Assembly: GCA_013816105.1 (NCBI GenBank)
Contig: JACDEY010000008.1
Span: forward strand, 1 to 14,395
Source of the DNA: Actinomycetota bacterium
Lineage (GTDB): Bacteria > Actinomycetota > UBA4738
Reading direction: 5' to 3'
Length of the DNA: 14,395 nt
Shown one piece after another: positions 1 to 6,333 of the stretch; the stretch's first letter is position 1, and the number at the start of each line of letters is the position of its first letter. A program made the position numbers and the translations under genes. The notes below the pieces were generated by a model that had not been told where the DNA came from, searched no databases, and worked only from the letters and a program-made list of their open reading frames with translations.

Positions 1-54
1 GGTCAGGGGGACGAGATGGACTCCATCGATTCCGACGTCGATCAACTCCGGCAT
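1..54 (-). CDS. N-terminal fragment, possibly a dTDP-4-dehydrorhamnose 3,5-epimerase-like protein
   Basis: Only the first 18 codons are in the window; the gene runs off the left edge. The translation is MPELIDVGIDGVHLVPLT. The start is well supported: on the minus strand GGAGGAG (62-68) lies 7 nt before the ATG at 54. The I-D-G-V-x-L-V-P-L pattern resembles the first beta strand of RmlC-type sugar epimerases, which often open with a similar phrase, and such an enzyme would suit a glycan locus that needs deoxysugar donors. With 18 residues this is only a suggestion. The gene is divergent from the GT4 gene, with 56 bases between the start codons. That a gene starts here is fairly likely; its product is uncertain. 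Confidence 0.5.
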   Translation of the reverse strand, partial: MPELIDVGIDGVHLVPLT

Positions 55-98
55 GGGGCGACTCCTCCAGGCATGGGCAGCGTGGGCGAAAGAGCCGA

Positions 99-106
99 CA
101 TACTAG
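99..106. promoter_or_regulatory. Candidate divergent -10 elements between the left-edge gene and the GT4 gene
   Basis: On the minus strand TAGTAT (106-101) fits TANNNT and would give a leader of roughly 40 nt, with a good Shine-Dalgarno, for the gene starting at 54. On the plus strand CATACT (99-104) ends 6 nt before the GTG at 111, the spacing expected for a leaderless transcript. No convincing -35 hexamer is visible for either direction, so this is weak evidence. Confidence 0.3.
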
Positions 107-110
107 CAAC

Positions 111-1223
111 GTGACCGGCCGCCCCCTGCGCATCGGCATCGATGCCCACGCCATCGGCGAGCGCAAGACCGGCAACGAGCGGTTCATCGCCAACCTCATT
201 CCCGCCCTCCGACGGCTGTGCGACCACGAGATGGTCCTGTACTTCACCGAGCCCGGGGCCGCGGCGGCATGGCCGCCGGCAGACCGAACCGAGGCTCGGG
301 TCCTGCGGCCGGGGCACCGGCTCGTTCGCATCCCCTTGACGTTGCCCTATCGGGCCGCGAGGGACCGCATCGACGTCCTCCTGGTGCAGTACACCGGGCC
401 ACCGGTGATCCGCTGTCCCGTGGTCACAGTCGTCCACGACGTGGGGTTCGCGCGCCTCCCACAGTTCTACACGCGGGCCGAACGGATCTGGATGAAGCGC
501 ACGATCCCGCTCACCATGCGCAGGGCGGCGGGGGTGATCACCGTCTCGGAGTTCTCGAAGGAAGAGATCGTCGGCCTCTACGCCATTCCTCGCACACGGG
601 TCACGGTGGCACCCAACGGCGTCGCGCCGGCCTTCGCGGACGGGCGCCGGCGCGCCCCCTCGATCGAACCTCCCTTCTTCCTGTCCGTGGGAAACCTGCA
701 GCCGCGGAAGAACCTTGCCACGTTGGTCCGCGGCTATCGTTCGCTCCTCGAGCGCCGGCCCGAGATTCCGGAGCGGTTGGTCGTGGTGGGTCAACCCTGG
801 TTCGAAGCCGAGACGCTTCACCGTGAGACCGTCGATCTCCGGGCGTCGGGTCGACTGGTGTTCACCGGCTATGTCGCGGACGAGGAACTCGTGGGGCTTC
901 TGCAGGGGGCGACAGCGTTCGCCTACCCGTCGGTGTATGAGGGGTTCGGGCTGCCGCCGATCGAGGCGATGGCCGCCGGCGCCCCGACGCTGGTGAGCGA
1001 CATCCCGGTGATGCGCGAAGTGCTCGGCGACTCCGCCCTCCGCCTTTCCCCCTCGGATCCTGAGGCGTGGGCGGACGCGCTCGATCGCGTCTCCTCCGAT
1101 GCCGGCCTCCGGGCGCGGCTTACCGAGGCGGGGCGGGCGCGGGCGGCCAGCTACACATGGGAGGCGTGCGCCCGGCAAGTCCTGTCGGTTCTGGAGGAGT
1201 CTGCCGCGACCGGAAGACGCTGA
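111..1223 (+). CDS. GT4-family glycosyltransferase
   Basis: This 370-residue protein is a cytoplasmic, retaining GT-B glycosyltransferase that would move a sugar from a nucleotide donor to a growing lipid-linked glycan. Residues 7-36 form the N-terminal Rossmann strand and glycine-rich turn (IGIDAHAIGERKTGNERF). VHDVGF (108-113) and VSEFSK (145-150) are typical of the family. SVGNLQPRKN (192-201) begins the donor domain. YEGFGLPPIEAMAAG (276-290) carries the E-x7-E signature at E277 and E285. Length is normal. The GTG start has no clear Shine-Dalgarno but sits 6 nt after a -10-like CATACT. The gene is followed after 62 bases by the first phosphodiesterase-like gene, which has its own promoter. 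Donor and acceptor cannot be read from the sequence. Confidence 0.93.
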   Translation: MTGRPLRIGIDAHAIGERKTGNERFIANLIPALRRLCDHEMVLYFTEPGAAAAWPPADRTEARVLRPGHRLVRIPLTLPYRAARDRIDVLLVQYTGPPVIRCPVVTVVHDVGFARLPQFYTRAERIWMKRTIPLTMRRAAGVITVSEFSKEEIVGLYAIPRTRVTVAPNGVAPAFADGRRRAPSIEPPFFLSVGNLQPRKNLATLVRGYRSLLERRPEIPERLVVVGQPWFEAETLHRETVDLRASGRLVFTGYVADEELVGLLQGATAFAYPSVYEGFGLPPIEAMAAGAPTLVSDIPVMREVLGDSALRLSPSDPEAWADALDRVSSDAGLRARLTEAGRARAASYTWEACARQVLSVLEESAATGRR

Positions 1224-1249
1224 GGGCGCCCTCGTCACAACGGTGATCT

Positions 1250-1279
1250 TTGACGGGGACTCGGCGGCGTCCCTATCCT
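1250..1279 (+). promoter_or_regulatory. Sigma-70-type promoter for a leaderless transcript at 1286
   Basis: TTGACG (1250-1255) and TATCCT (1274-1279) are separated by 18 bp, and TATCCT ends 6 nt before the GTG at 1286. Transcription would then start at or next to the start codon; no Shine-Dalgarno is present. The spacer holds an inverted repeat, GGGAC (1256-1260) with GTCCC (1269-1273), which could be a regulator site. It would drive the 1286-4782 block. Confidence 0.65.
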
Positions 1280-1285
1280 CCAGCC

Positions 1286-2902
1286 GTGTCCAGGACCCTC
1301 GTCGTCGGCTTCGACGGCGCCCCGCTCGAGCTGGCCCGCCGTTGGATGGATGAAGGACGGATGCCGGCGCTCGGCGCGCTGTGCCGGGACGGCGCGTTCG
1401 GTCCGATGCGCTCGGTGTTCCCCTACAACAGCGCGGTCGCCTGGGCCTCGCTGAGCACCGGCGTGAACCCCGGGCGCCACGGGATCTTCGACTTCCTGCT
1501 CCCACGCGAGGGGGACTATCAGCTTCGCGTCGCCACGAGGGAGGACCGGAGGGCCCCGGCGCTGTGGAACCGGGCGAGCGAGGCCGGGGCACGTGCGGCG
1601 GTGATCAACATACCCATGACCTTTCCCGCCGAGCACGTCAACGGCATCATGGTCTCGGGCATGGACGCGCCCGGGCTCGACGAACGCGCCGTCTACCCAG
1701 CGACTTACCTCGAGACACTCCGCAGGTCCGCTCCCGGGTACCGCATCATCTCGAACGCCGCAAAGGAGGCCTCGCGGGGGGCCTGGGACGCTGCGGAGCG
1801 CGAACTGATCGACACGCTGGTCGCCCGAAGCTCCCTCGTCGTCGAGCTGGCCCGCCCCCGTGACCTCGACCTCCTCATGGTGAACCTCGAGGCGACCGAC
1901 GGCGCGCATCACTTCTTCTGGCAGCATCACGATCCCACCCACCCGCGCCACGACCCCGTGCTGGCGCGCCGCTTCGGGGAAACCATCGCCCGGGTCTACG
2001 AGGCGACCGACCGCGAGCTCGGCCGGATCATCGACGCGTTCTCGCCGGACACCGTGTTCGTCGTGTCGGACCACGGAGGGGGTCCTACGAACGACTGGCT
2101 GCTCTTCCTCAACGACTGGCTGGCCGCCGAAGGATTCCTGTCGGTCTCCCCAACCGGCACACCGTCGTTGACCCGGCGGCTCTACGGCGAGCTCCGCGGC
2201 CGCCTCCCCGTGTCCGTTCGCCGAAGCCTGCGCCCGCTCCTGGGCCGCGCGGTCGACCGTGCACGGCAGAGCGCCCTCTACGGGGACGTCGACTGGTCCC
2301 GATCCCGTGCCTACGCGCAGATGCAGGCCGGTGTTCGGTTGAATCTCCTGGGTCGCGAGCCGTCGGGTACGGTCGCTCCGGACGAGGCCGACGCCGAACT
2401 GGAGGAGTTGCGCGCTCGCGCGCTCCGGCTCCGGCTTGGAGAGGGGGAACCCGCCTTCGCGGCCGTGCGGCGCTCAGAGGATGTCTACGACGGCGACGCC
2501 CCGGGGGGGTGGGACCTCATCCTCGAACTCGCACCGGGCCTGCACGTGCGATCTCGGAACACCACCTCGCGAGGGGGCTTCCTGCACCGTCTCGCCGACA
2601 CGGGGATGTACCTCCCCTCCGGGATACACACGCCGGTCGGCATGGTGGCCGCGGCGGGGGCCGGGATCGAGCCCCGGGGGCTCGTAGGCGAGACCGACAT
2701 CCACCAGGTCGCCGCGTCCGTGCTGGCGGTGCTCGGCGTGCCGGCTCCGGCGCTGGACGGGCCTCCCTTCGGATTCGTCTCGGCCGAGTGGCGGATGTCC
2801 GACGCCGAGCCCACCGACGTCCAGAACCGGCCGACGGACTTCAGCCAGGAGGAGGAGGCGGAGGTCCTGGAGCGGCTCCGGGGCCTGGGTTACGTGGACT
2901 GA
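1286..2902 (+). CDS. Alkaline-phosphatase-superfamily protein, type I phosphodiesterase/nucleotide pyrophosphatase-like (paralogue 1)
   Basis: The 538-residue protein belongs to the metal-dependent phosphodiesterase/nucleotide pyrophosphatase branch of the alkaline phosphatase fold. The start VVGFDG supplies metal ligand D10. PYNSAVAW with nearby NPGRHGIFDF (61-70) is the nucleophile region; the family usually has Thr where S49 sits, and Ser is chemically equivalent. GAHHFFWQHHD and VSDHGG (D262, H263) supply further metal ligands. The protein ends in an acidic helix and LRGLGYVD, a tail shared with two other proteins here. There is no signal peptide or membrane segment, so a cytoplasmic site is likely. 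GTG 1286 is chosen because the translation then begins directly with the first fold strand and because a leaderless promoter ends 6 nt upstream; an in-frame codon at 1250 lies inside the -35 box. The substrate is unknown; context suggests a nucleotide-sugar, phosphoglycan or lipid-linked intermediate. Confidence 0.88.
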   Translation: MSRTLVVGFDGAPLELARRWMDEGRMPALGALCRDGAFGPMRSVFPYNSAVAWASLSTGVNPGRHGIFDFLLPREGDYQLRVATREDRRAPALWNRASEAGARAAVINIPMTFPAEHVNGIMVSGMDAPGLDERAVYPATYLETLRRSAPGYRIISNAAKEASRGAWDAAERELIDTLVARSSLVVELARPRDLDLLMVNLEATDGAHHFFWQHHDPTHPRHDPVLARRFGETIARVYEATDRELGRIIDAFSPDTVFVVSDHGGGPTNDWLLFLNDWLAAEGFLSVSPTGTPSLTRRLYGELRGRLPVSVRRSLRPLLGRAVDRARQSALYGDVDWSRSRAYAQMQAGVRLNLLGREPSGTVAPDEADAELEELRARALRLRLGEGEPAFAAVRRSEDVYDGDAPGGWDLILELAPGLHVRSRNTTSRGGFLHRLADTGMYLPSGIHTPVGMVAAAGAGIEPRGLVGETDIHQVAASVLAVLGVPAPALDGPPFGFVSAEWRMSDAEPTDVQNRPTDFSQEEEAEVLERLRGLGYVD

Positions 2903-2939
2903 CTCATGGCCTCCCCGACGTCTCCCTTGACTCCGAACC

Positions 2940-2959
2940 GAGGACCCGCGAGAGTCCTC
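2940..2959 (+). other. Stem-loop in the leader of the halogenase-like gene
   Basis: GAGGAC (2940-2945) and GTCCTC (2954-2959) form a 6-bp stem around an 8-nt loop in the 93 bases between the stop at 2902 and the GTG at 2996. It could be a processing or attenuation element within the transcript, or chance in GC-rich DNA. There is no U-tract, so it is not an ordinary intrinsic terminator. Confidence 0.25.
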
Positions 2960-2979
2960 CACGGCAACACGAGCTTGAC

Positions 2980-2987
2980 GGAGGGGG
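2980..2987 (+). promoter_or_regulatory. Shine-Dalgarno that decides the halogenase start
   Basis: GGAGGGGG lies 8 nt before GTG 2996 (11 nt counted from the GGAGG core). The ATG 90 bases upstream, at 2906, has no such sequence. This favours 2996 as the true start. Confidence 0.6.
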
Positions 2988-2995
2988 ATCTACAC

Positions 2996-4303
2996 GTGGC
3001 GCCTGCCAAGGATGCGCGCTTCGACGTGATCATTATCGGAGGAGGGCCCGCGGGCGCAACGCTCGGCTCGCTCCTCGGAATGAACGGCTATCGACCGCTA
3101 CTCATCGAGAAGGACATCCACCCTCGGGACCACGTGGGCGAGTCCATCACCCCTTCGACCAACCCCATCTTCAAGCAGATCGGTTTCCTCGAGAAGATGG
3201 AGTCCGCCCGGTTCGTGCACAAGCCCGGCGCGTGCTGGACGGCTCCCCGGTCGCCGGCCGGCAAATTCGTCTCCCTTCGCCTCGGCGAGTTCCCACCCCC
3301 GAACGCCCCGCAGCTCTACACGTACAACGTCGAGCGGGACGAGTTCGACACGCTCCTGCTCCGTCATGCGCACGAGATGGGCGTGAAGGTGCTTCAGGGC
3401 GTGAAGGTGCAGAAGGTTCTGTTCGAGGGCGAGCGCGCGGTCGGCGTTCGCGCACAGGTCGCAGACGGCTGGGAGCGCGACCTGTCCGCCAGGGTGGTGG
3501 TGGACGCCTCCGGTCGCCGGTGCATGATCGCGAACCAGCTCGGCCTTCGCCGGAAGGATCCGGTCTTCAACCAGTTCGGCATCTACTCGTGGTTCAAGGA
3601 CGTGGAGCCCAACCCCCCCGGGTTCGAGGGATTCCTCTTTCTTCACTTCCTGGACCTGGAGCGATGCTGGGCCTGGCAGATCCCCATGCGGAACGGGATC
3701 TGCTCGGTGGGCGTCGTCACCGACAAGGCCGACTTCCAGAAGAGCGGGCGAAGCCACGACGAGTTCTTCCGGTCGCTCGTCGGGCGCAACCAGAACCTCG
3801 CGCACAACATGCGAAACGCGAAGCAGGTCCGCCCCTGGTGGATCGAGGGGGACTACTCCTACGTCGTCGACCGGCTCTCGGGTCCCGGGTGGCTCCTCGT
3901 GGGAGACGCCCTCCGATTCGTCGATCCCATCTTCTCCACTGGCGTAGACGTCGCCGCCTACTCCGCTCTGTACGCCTTCGAGGCGATCCACGCGACCCTC
4001 ACCGGGGGGGACGAGGACCGGCTGTTCCAGGACTACGCGCAGCGGGTGGGCGACGGAGTGGAGGCCTGGTACGACCTGATCAGCCTGTTCTACAAGCTGC
4101 AGAACCTCTTCACCATCTATGCCGTGAAGAAGCGGTTCCGCGAGAAGGTCGTGCGCATCCTCCAGGGCAACCTCTACATACCGGAGTCGCTCGAGAGGGC
4201 GCGAGAGATCATCGAGATCATGGAGGCCTCGTACCAACGGGTCATGAACGATCCCGACAATCTCCTCCGGCCGGGCGCCCTGTCGCACGTCCCGGTCGCC
4301 TAG
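2996..4303 (+). CDS. Flavin-dependent halogenase-like FAD oxidoreductase (tryptophan-halogenase family)
   Basis: This 435-residue protein would bind FAD and, if a true halogenase, use FADH2, oxygen and halide to halogenate an aromatic or carrier-bound substrate in the cytoplasm. DVIIIGGGPAG (10-20) is the FAD-binding Rossmann motif and VGES (47-50) follows it. WAWQIP (225-230) exactly fits the W-x-W-x-I-P signature of flavin-dependent halogenases, which separates them from monooxygenases. GDALRFVDPIFSTGVD is the second FAD-contact region. In tryptophan halogenases a catalytic Lys follows the GE motif; here the nearest is K60, about three residues later than in PrnA-type enzymes, so its equivalence is uncertain. 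GTG 2996 is chosen over ATG 2906 on its Shine-Dalgarno and because the upstream 30 codons look non-coding. No flavin reductase gene lies nearby. The alternative is a geranylgeranyl-reductase-like FAD enzyme. Confidence 0.82.
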   Translation: MAPAKDARFDVIIIGGGPAGATLGSLLGMNGYRPLLIEKDIHPRDHVGESITPSTNPIFKQIGFLEKMESARFVHKPGACWTAPRSPAGKFVSLRLGEFPPPNAPQLYTYNVERDEFDTLLLRHAHEMGVKVLQGVKVQKVLFEGERAVGVRAQVADGWERDLSARVVVDASGRRCMIANQLGLRRKDPVFNQFGIYSWFKDVEPNPPGFEGFLFLHFLDLERCWAWQIPMRNGICSVGVVTDKADFQKSGRSHDEFFRSLVGRNQNLAHNMRNAKQVRPWWIEGDYSYVVDRLSGPGWLLVGDALRFVDPIFSTGVDVAAYSALYAFEAIHATLTGGDEDRLFQDYAQRVGDGVEAWYDLISLFYKLQNLFTIYAVKKRFREKVVRILQGNLYIPESLERAREIIEIMEASYQRVMNDPDNLLRPGALSHVPVA

Positions 4304-4320
4304 GCCTTCCGCGCCCGACA

Positions 4321-4782
4321 ATGAACGACGCTGACTCAATACCACCGCTTCGGGACCTCTGGGCGGTGGCGGCCGGCTCGACGGACCCCACGGGTCTGGC
4401 GGCGGCTGCGGAACGCCTCGCGCGGGCCATCGTCGAGGGGGCCGGCGACGGAGCAAGGGCCGGCATCGAGGGGGTCGGATACTCGGTCCGCGAAGTCACG
4501 TGGCCGGTGCGGCCGGAGGCGGGAGGGGGCTCGTTCGCCTGCCCCCACCCCACGCTCACCCTGCTGCGGAACAACGCCGTGCTCCTCGACGTCCGGACGG
4601 ACTACTGGGACGGTTCGGCGTGGGCTCGCATCGATGGCGAGCGATTGGGGCGCTGGAGCCGCTTCCGGATGGGTTCACCGGGCGATCGCGGTTACGACCT
4701 CCGACTGGCCGACGAGGGAGAGCGGCGCGCGTTCGCCCTCGAGGCCCCCGCGCTCGTGGCGGCGCTTCGGCTCGGGACGTAG
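4321..4782 (+). CDS. Hypothetical protein, 153 aa
   Basis: I do not recognise this protein. It starts 17 bases after the halogenase stop, on the same strand, and is probably co-transcribed with it. The first ~45 residues are an Ala-rich helix (AAAAERLARAIVEGAG). The rest reads as alternating strands, with VREVTWPVRP, LTLLRNNAVLLDVRTDYWDG and a charged end. There is no signal peptide, membrane segment or familiar catalytic motif. Third-codon positions are G/C-rich like the neighbours, and the composition looks like a folded protein. No clear Shine-Dalgarno precedes ATG 4321, so translational coupling to the halogenase is possible. The same reading frame stays open far upstream, but that part only shadows the halogenase and phosphodiesterase genes. 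A role as halogenase partner is a guess from position. Confidence 0.6.
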   Translation: MNDADSIPPLRDLWAVAAGSTDPTGLAAAAERLARAIVEGAGDGARAGIEGVGYSVREVTWPVRPEAGGGSFACPHPTLTLLRNNAVLLDVRTDYWDGSAWARIDGERLGRWSRFRMGSPGDRGYDLRLADEGERRAFALEAPALVAALRLGT

Positions 4783-4815
4783 CCTCCGGCTGGCGCCCAA
4801 TCGTCGCGAGGGACG

Positions 4816-6288
4816 CTACTCGATGTAGCCGAGCGTCCTGAGGTGGTCGGCTATCTCGCCCTCGGCGAGGTCACCGGCCTCGTACATCGGCCGTTCGGCG
4901 CGGCGCTTCTCCCACGCCTCGCGGAAGGGCGCGAACTCGGCTGCCGCCTCCGGCCGCACCTCGAGGAGGTTCTCGCTCTCCTCCGGATCCGCCGCAAGGT
5001 CGTACAGCGCCTCGTCTCCCCCCTCGGCGGCCACGTACTTCATGGATCCCCTCCGAACGGCCACCCCGGGGTGGAAGACGAGCGCGGGCACCCGGGACGG
5101 GTCGCCGCTGTCGATCATTCCCTGGATGTCCGCCGGGATGCCGTTGTGCTTGATCGTCGACTCGTACTCGGCGACGACGGGGCCGTTCCCCGCGATCGGC
5201 GTCGCGTCGCCATCGGCGAGGCCGCGCATCCAGTCCCCCAGCCCGAGAAGAGACACCGGTTCCTCCACCCGCCCCGCCCCGACGTCCACCCGATGGCCCC
5301 ACGCCGCAAGGGGAACATGCAGCAGCGTCTCCCGAAGGGACGAGTTGTGGTTGAAGAGGCCGTGCTCCCCGAGGTTCTCCCCGTGGTCGGCGACGACCAG
5401 CAGGACCGTGGGCCTCCCGGATGCCTTGACGACCTCCACGAAGCCGCCGAGCAGCCAGTCCTCGTACCTGGCGGCGGCGTAATACAGAGATCGAACCGTT
5501 TCGATGTATTCGGCCGGGGGCCGAGCCACCTGCGTGTTGTACGAGAGAAACCGGCGGGCCTTGGTGGTCCCGCCCGACAGCCGGCGGGTATTCGCCCGCT
5601 TCCAGAACGCGTAGGGATAGAAGGGGCGGGGTGGATCGTAGGGGGCGTGGACCTCCATCAGGTTCACCATCGCGAAGAGCGGCTCGGGACCCGCCTCGCC
5701 AAGGCGCCGGCCGAACTCCTCCACGGCCTGCCTGCCGCCTCGATCGACCTTGCCGTACATCCGACGCGCCCGGCGAAGGACGCTGCCCGCCCTCCCCTTT
5801 GGGAGCCGCGTTCTGTCGCGAAGGTCCAGGAAACGCTCGAACCCACGATCGAAGCCTCCCCATGCGCTGATCCACGTGTTGCAACTGGCCCCCCAGGTCC
5901 GATACCCGCGGGCCCGCAAAGTATCGGGGAGCCACGCCTCGTCGTAGCTCCGGATCGCCTCGGCGGGTGACGTGGGCTTACCGTCCTCCCAGGCGAAGCA
6001 GTCGCCGCTGATGCCGTGCTGCGAGGGGAGCACCCCCGAGAACATCGAGGCCGTGGAGGGAAGGGTCCACGGAGCCTGCGAGGAGGCCTGGGCATACATG
6101 GTTCCCTCTCGGCAGAGCCGCTCCATGACCGGAGTCTTCAGCCGTCCGCCCCAGGGTCCGAAGGCGTCGGCCCGCGCGGTATCGACAAGCAGCAGCAGGA
6201 GATCGGGGGGAGCCATTGGGGTGCTGAAGTATATCCACCCGCCCCCGGTGGTCTGGTGATCTCCGCTTCGGAGCGAGGATGTGCCCAT
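4816..6288 (-). CDS. Sulfatase-fold hydrolase or transferase lacking the sulfatase nucleophile
   Basis: The 490-residue protein has the sulfatase layout: LLVDTARAD (metal ligand D36), the nucleophile loop APWTLPSTASMFSG (72-85), VHAPYDPP, and VADHGENLGEHGLFNHNSSLRE with LHVPLAAWG. True sulfatases carry C/S-x-P-x-R, converted to formylglycine. Here the aligned residues are T75 and T79, so neither the Cys/Ser nor the Arg is present. Thr nucleophiles occur in phosphoethanolamine and glycerophosphate transferases of this superfamily, so phospho-transfer or phosphodiester cleavage is more plausible than sulfate ester hydrolysis. There is no evident signal peptide. The end, LRTLGYIE, matches the tails of the two phosphodiesterase-like proteins. 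ATG 6288 has GAGGAG (6295-6300) 6 nt upstream; ATG 6216 would start closer to the fold but lacks a Shine-Dalgarno. It converges on the 153-residue gene with 33 bases between. Confidence 0.88.
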   Translation of the reverse strand: MGTSSLRSGDHQTTGGGWIYFSTPMAPPDLLLLLVDTARADAFGPWGGRLKTPVMERLCREGTMYAQASSQAPWTLPSTASMFSGVLPSQHGISGDCFAWEDGKPTSPAEAIRSYDEAWLPDTLRARGYRTWGASCNTWISAWGGFDRGFERFLDLRDRTRLPKGRAGSVLRRARRMYGKVDRGGRQAVEEFGRRLGEAGPEPLFAMVNLMEVHAPYDPPRPFYPYAFWKRANTRRLSGGTTKARRFLSYNTQVARPPAEYIETVRSLYYAAARYEDWLLGGFVEVVKASGRPTVLLVVADHGENLGEHGLFNHNSSLRETLLHVPLAAWGHRVDVGAGRVEEPVSLLGLGDWMRGLADGDATPIAGNGPVVAEYESTIKHNGIPADIQGMIDSGDPSRVPALVFHPGVAVRRGSMKYVAAEGGDEALYDLAADPEESENLLEVRPEAAAEFAPFREAWEKRRAERPMYEAGDLAEGEIADHLRTLGYIE

Positions 6289-6306
6289 GGTAGGCTCCTC
6301 GACCCC

Positions 6307-6333
6307 ATGTTCCCGACCCCGTTCTCGACTTGA
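6307..6333 (+). other. Possible 8-codon leader ORF overlapping the TTG start of the next gene
   Basis: ATG 6307 opens MFPTPFST, and its TGA (6331-6333) overlaps the TTG start at 6330 as TTGA. A -10-like TAGGCT (6291-6296) sits 10 nt before the ATG. The TTG lacks a Shine-Dalgarno, so termination-reinitiation from this mini-ORF is conceivable. It is equally likely to be chance. Confidence 0.2.

Noticed and set aside
42..1592. Long minus-strand open frame opposite the GT4 and phosphodiesterase-like genes
   Set aside because: Arg/Pro/Gly-rich translation with no motif, antisense to two genes with clear family signatures. GC-rich DNA commonly leaves such antisense frames open; those at 3098-4456, 6138-7664, 8350-9474 and 12418-13179 (minus) are rejected for the same reason.
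2906..2995. ATG 2906 as the halogenase start
   Set aside because: It lacks a Shine-Dalgarno and adds 30 residues of non-descript sequence before the FAD-binding strand; GTG 2996 has GGAGGGGG upstream and gives the usual N-terminus.
2509..4320. N-terminal extension of the 153-residue hypothetical gene
   Set aside because: The frame is open, but the translation is a low-complexity Arg/Gly/Pro shadow of the phosphodiesterase-like and halogenase genes; only the part from ATG 4321 looks like protein.
4843..5970. Plus-strand open frame opposite the sulfatase-fold gene
   Set aside because: It mirrors the sulfatase-fold coding strand and shows no recognisable motif of its own.
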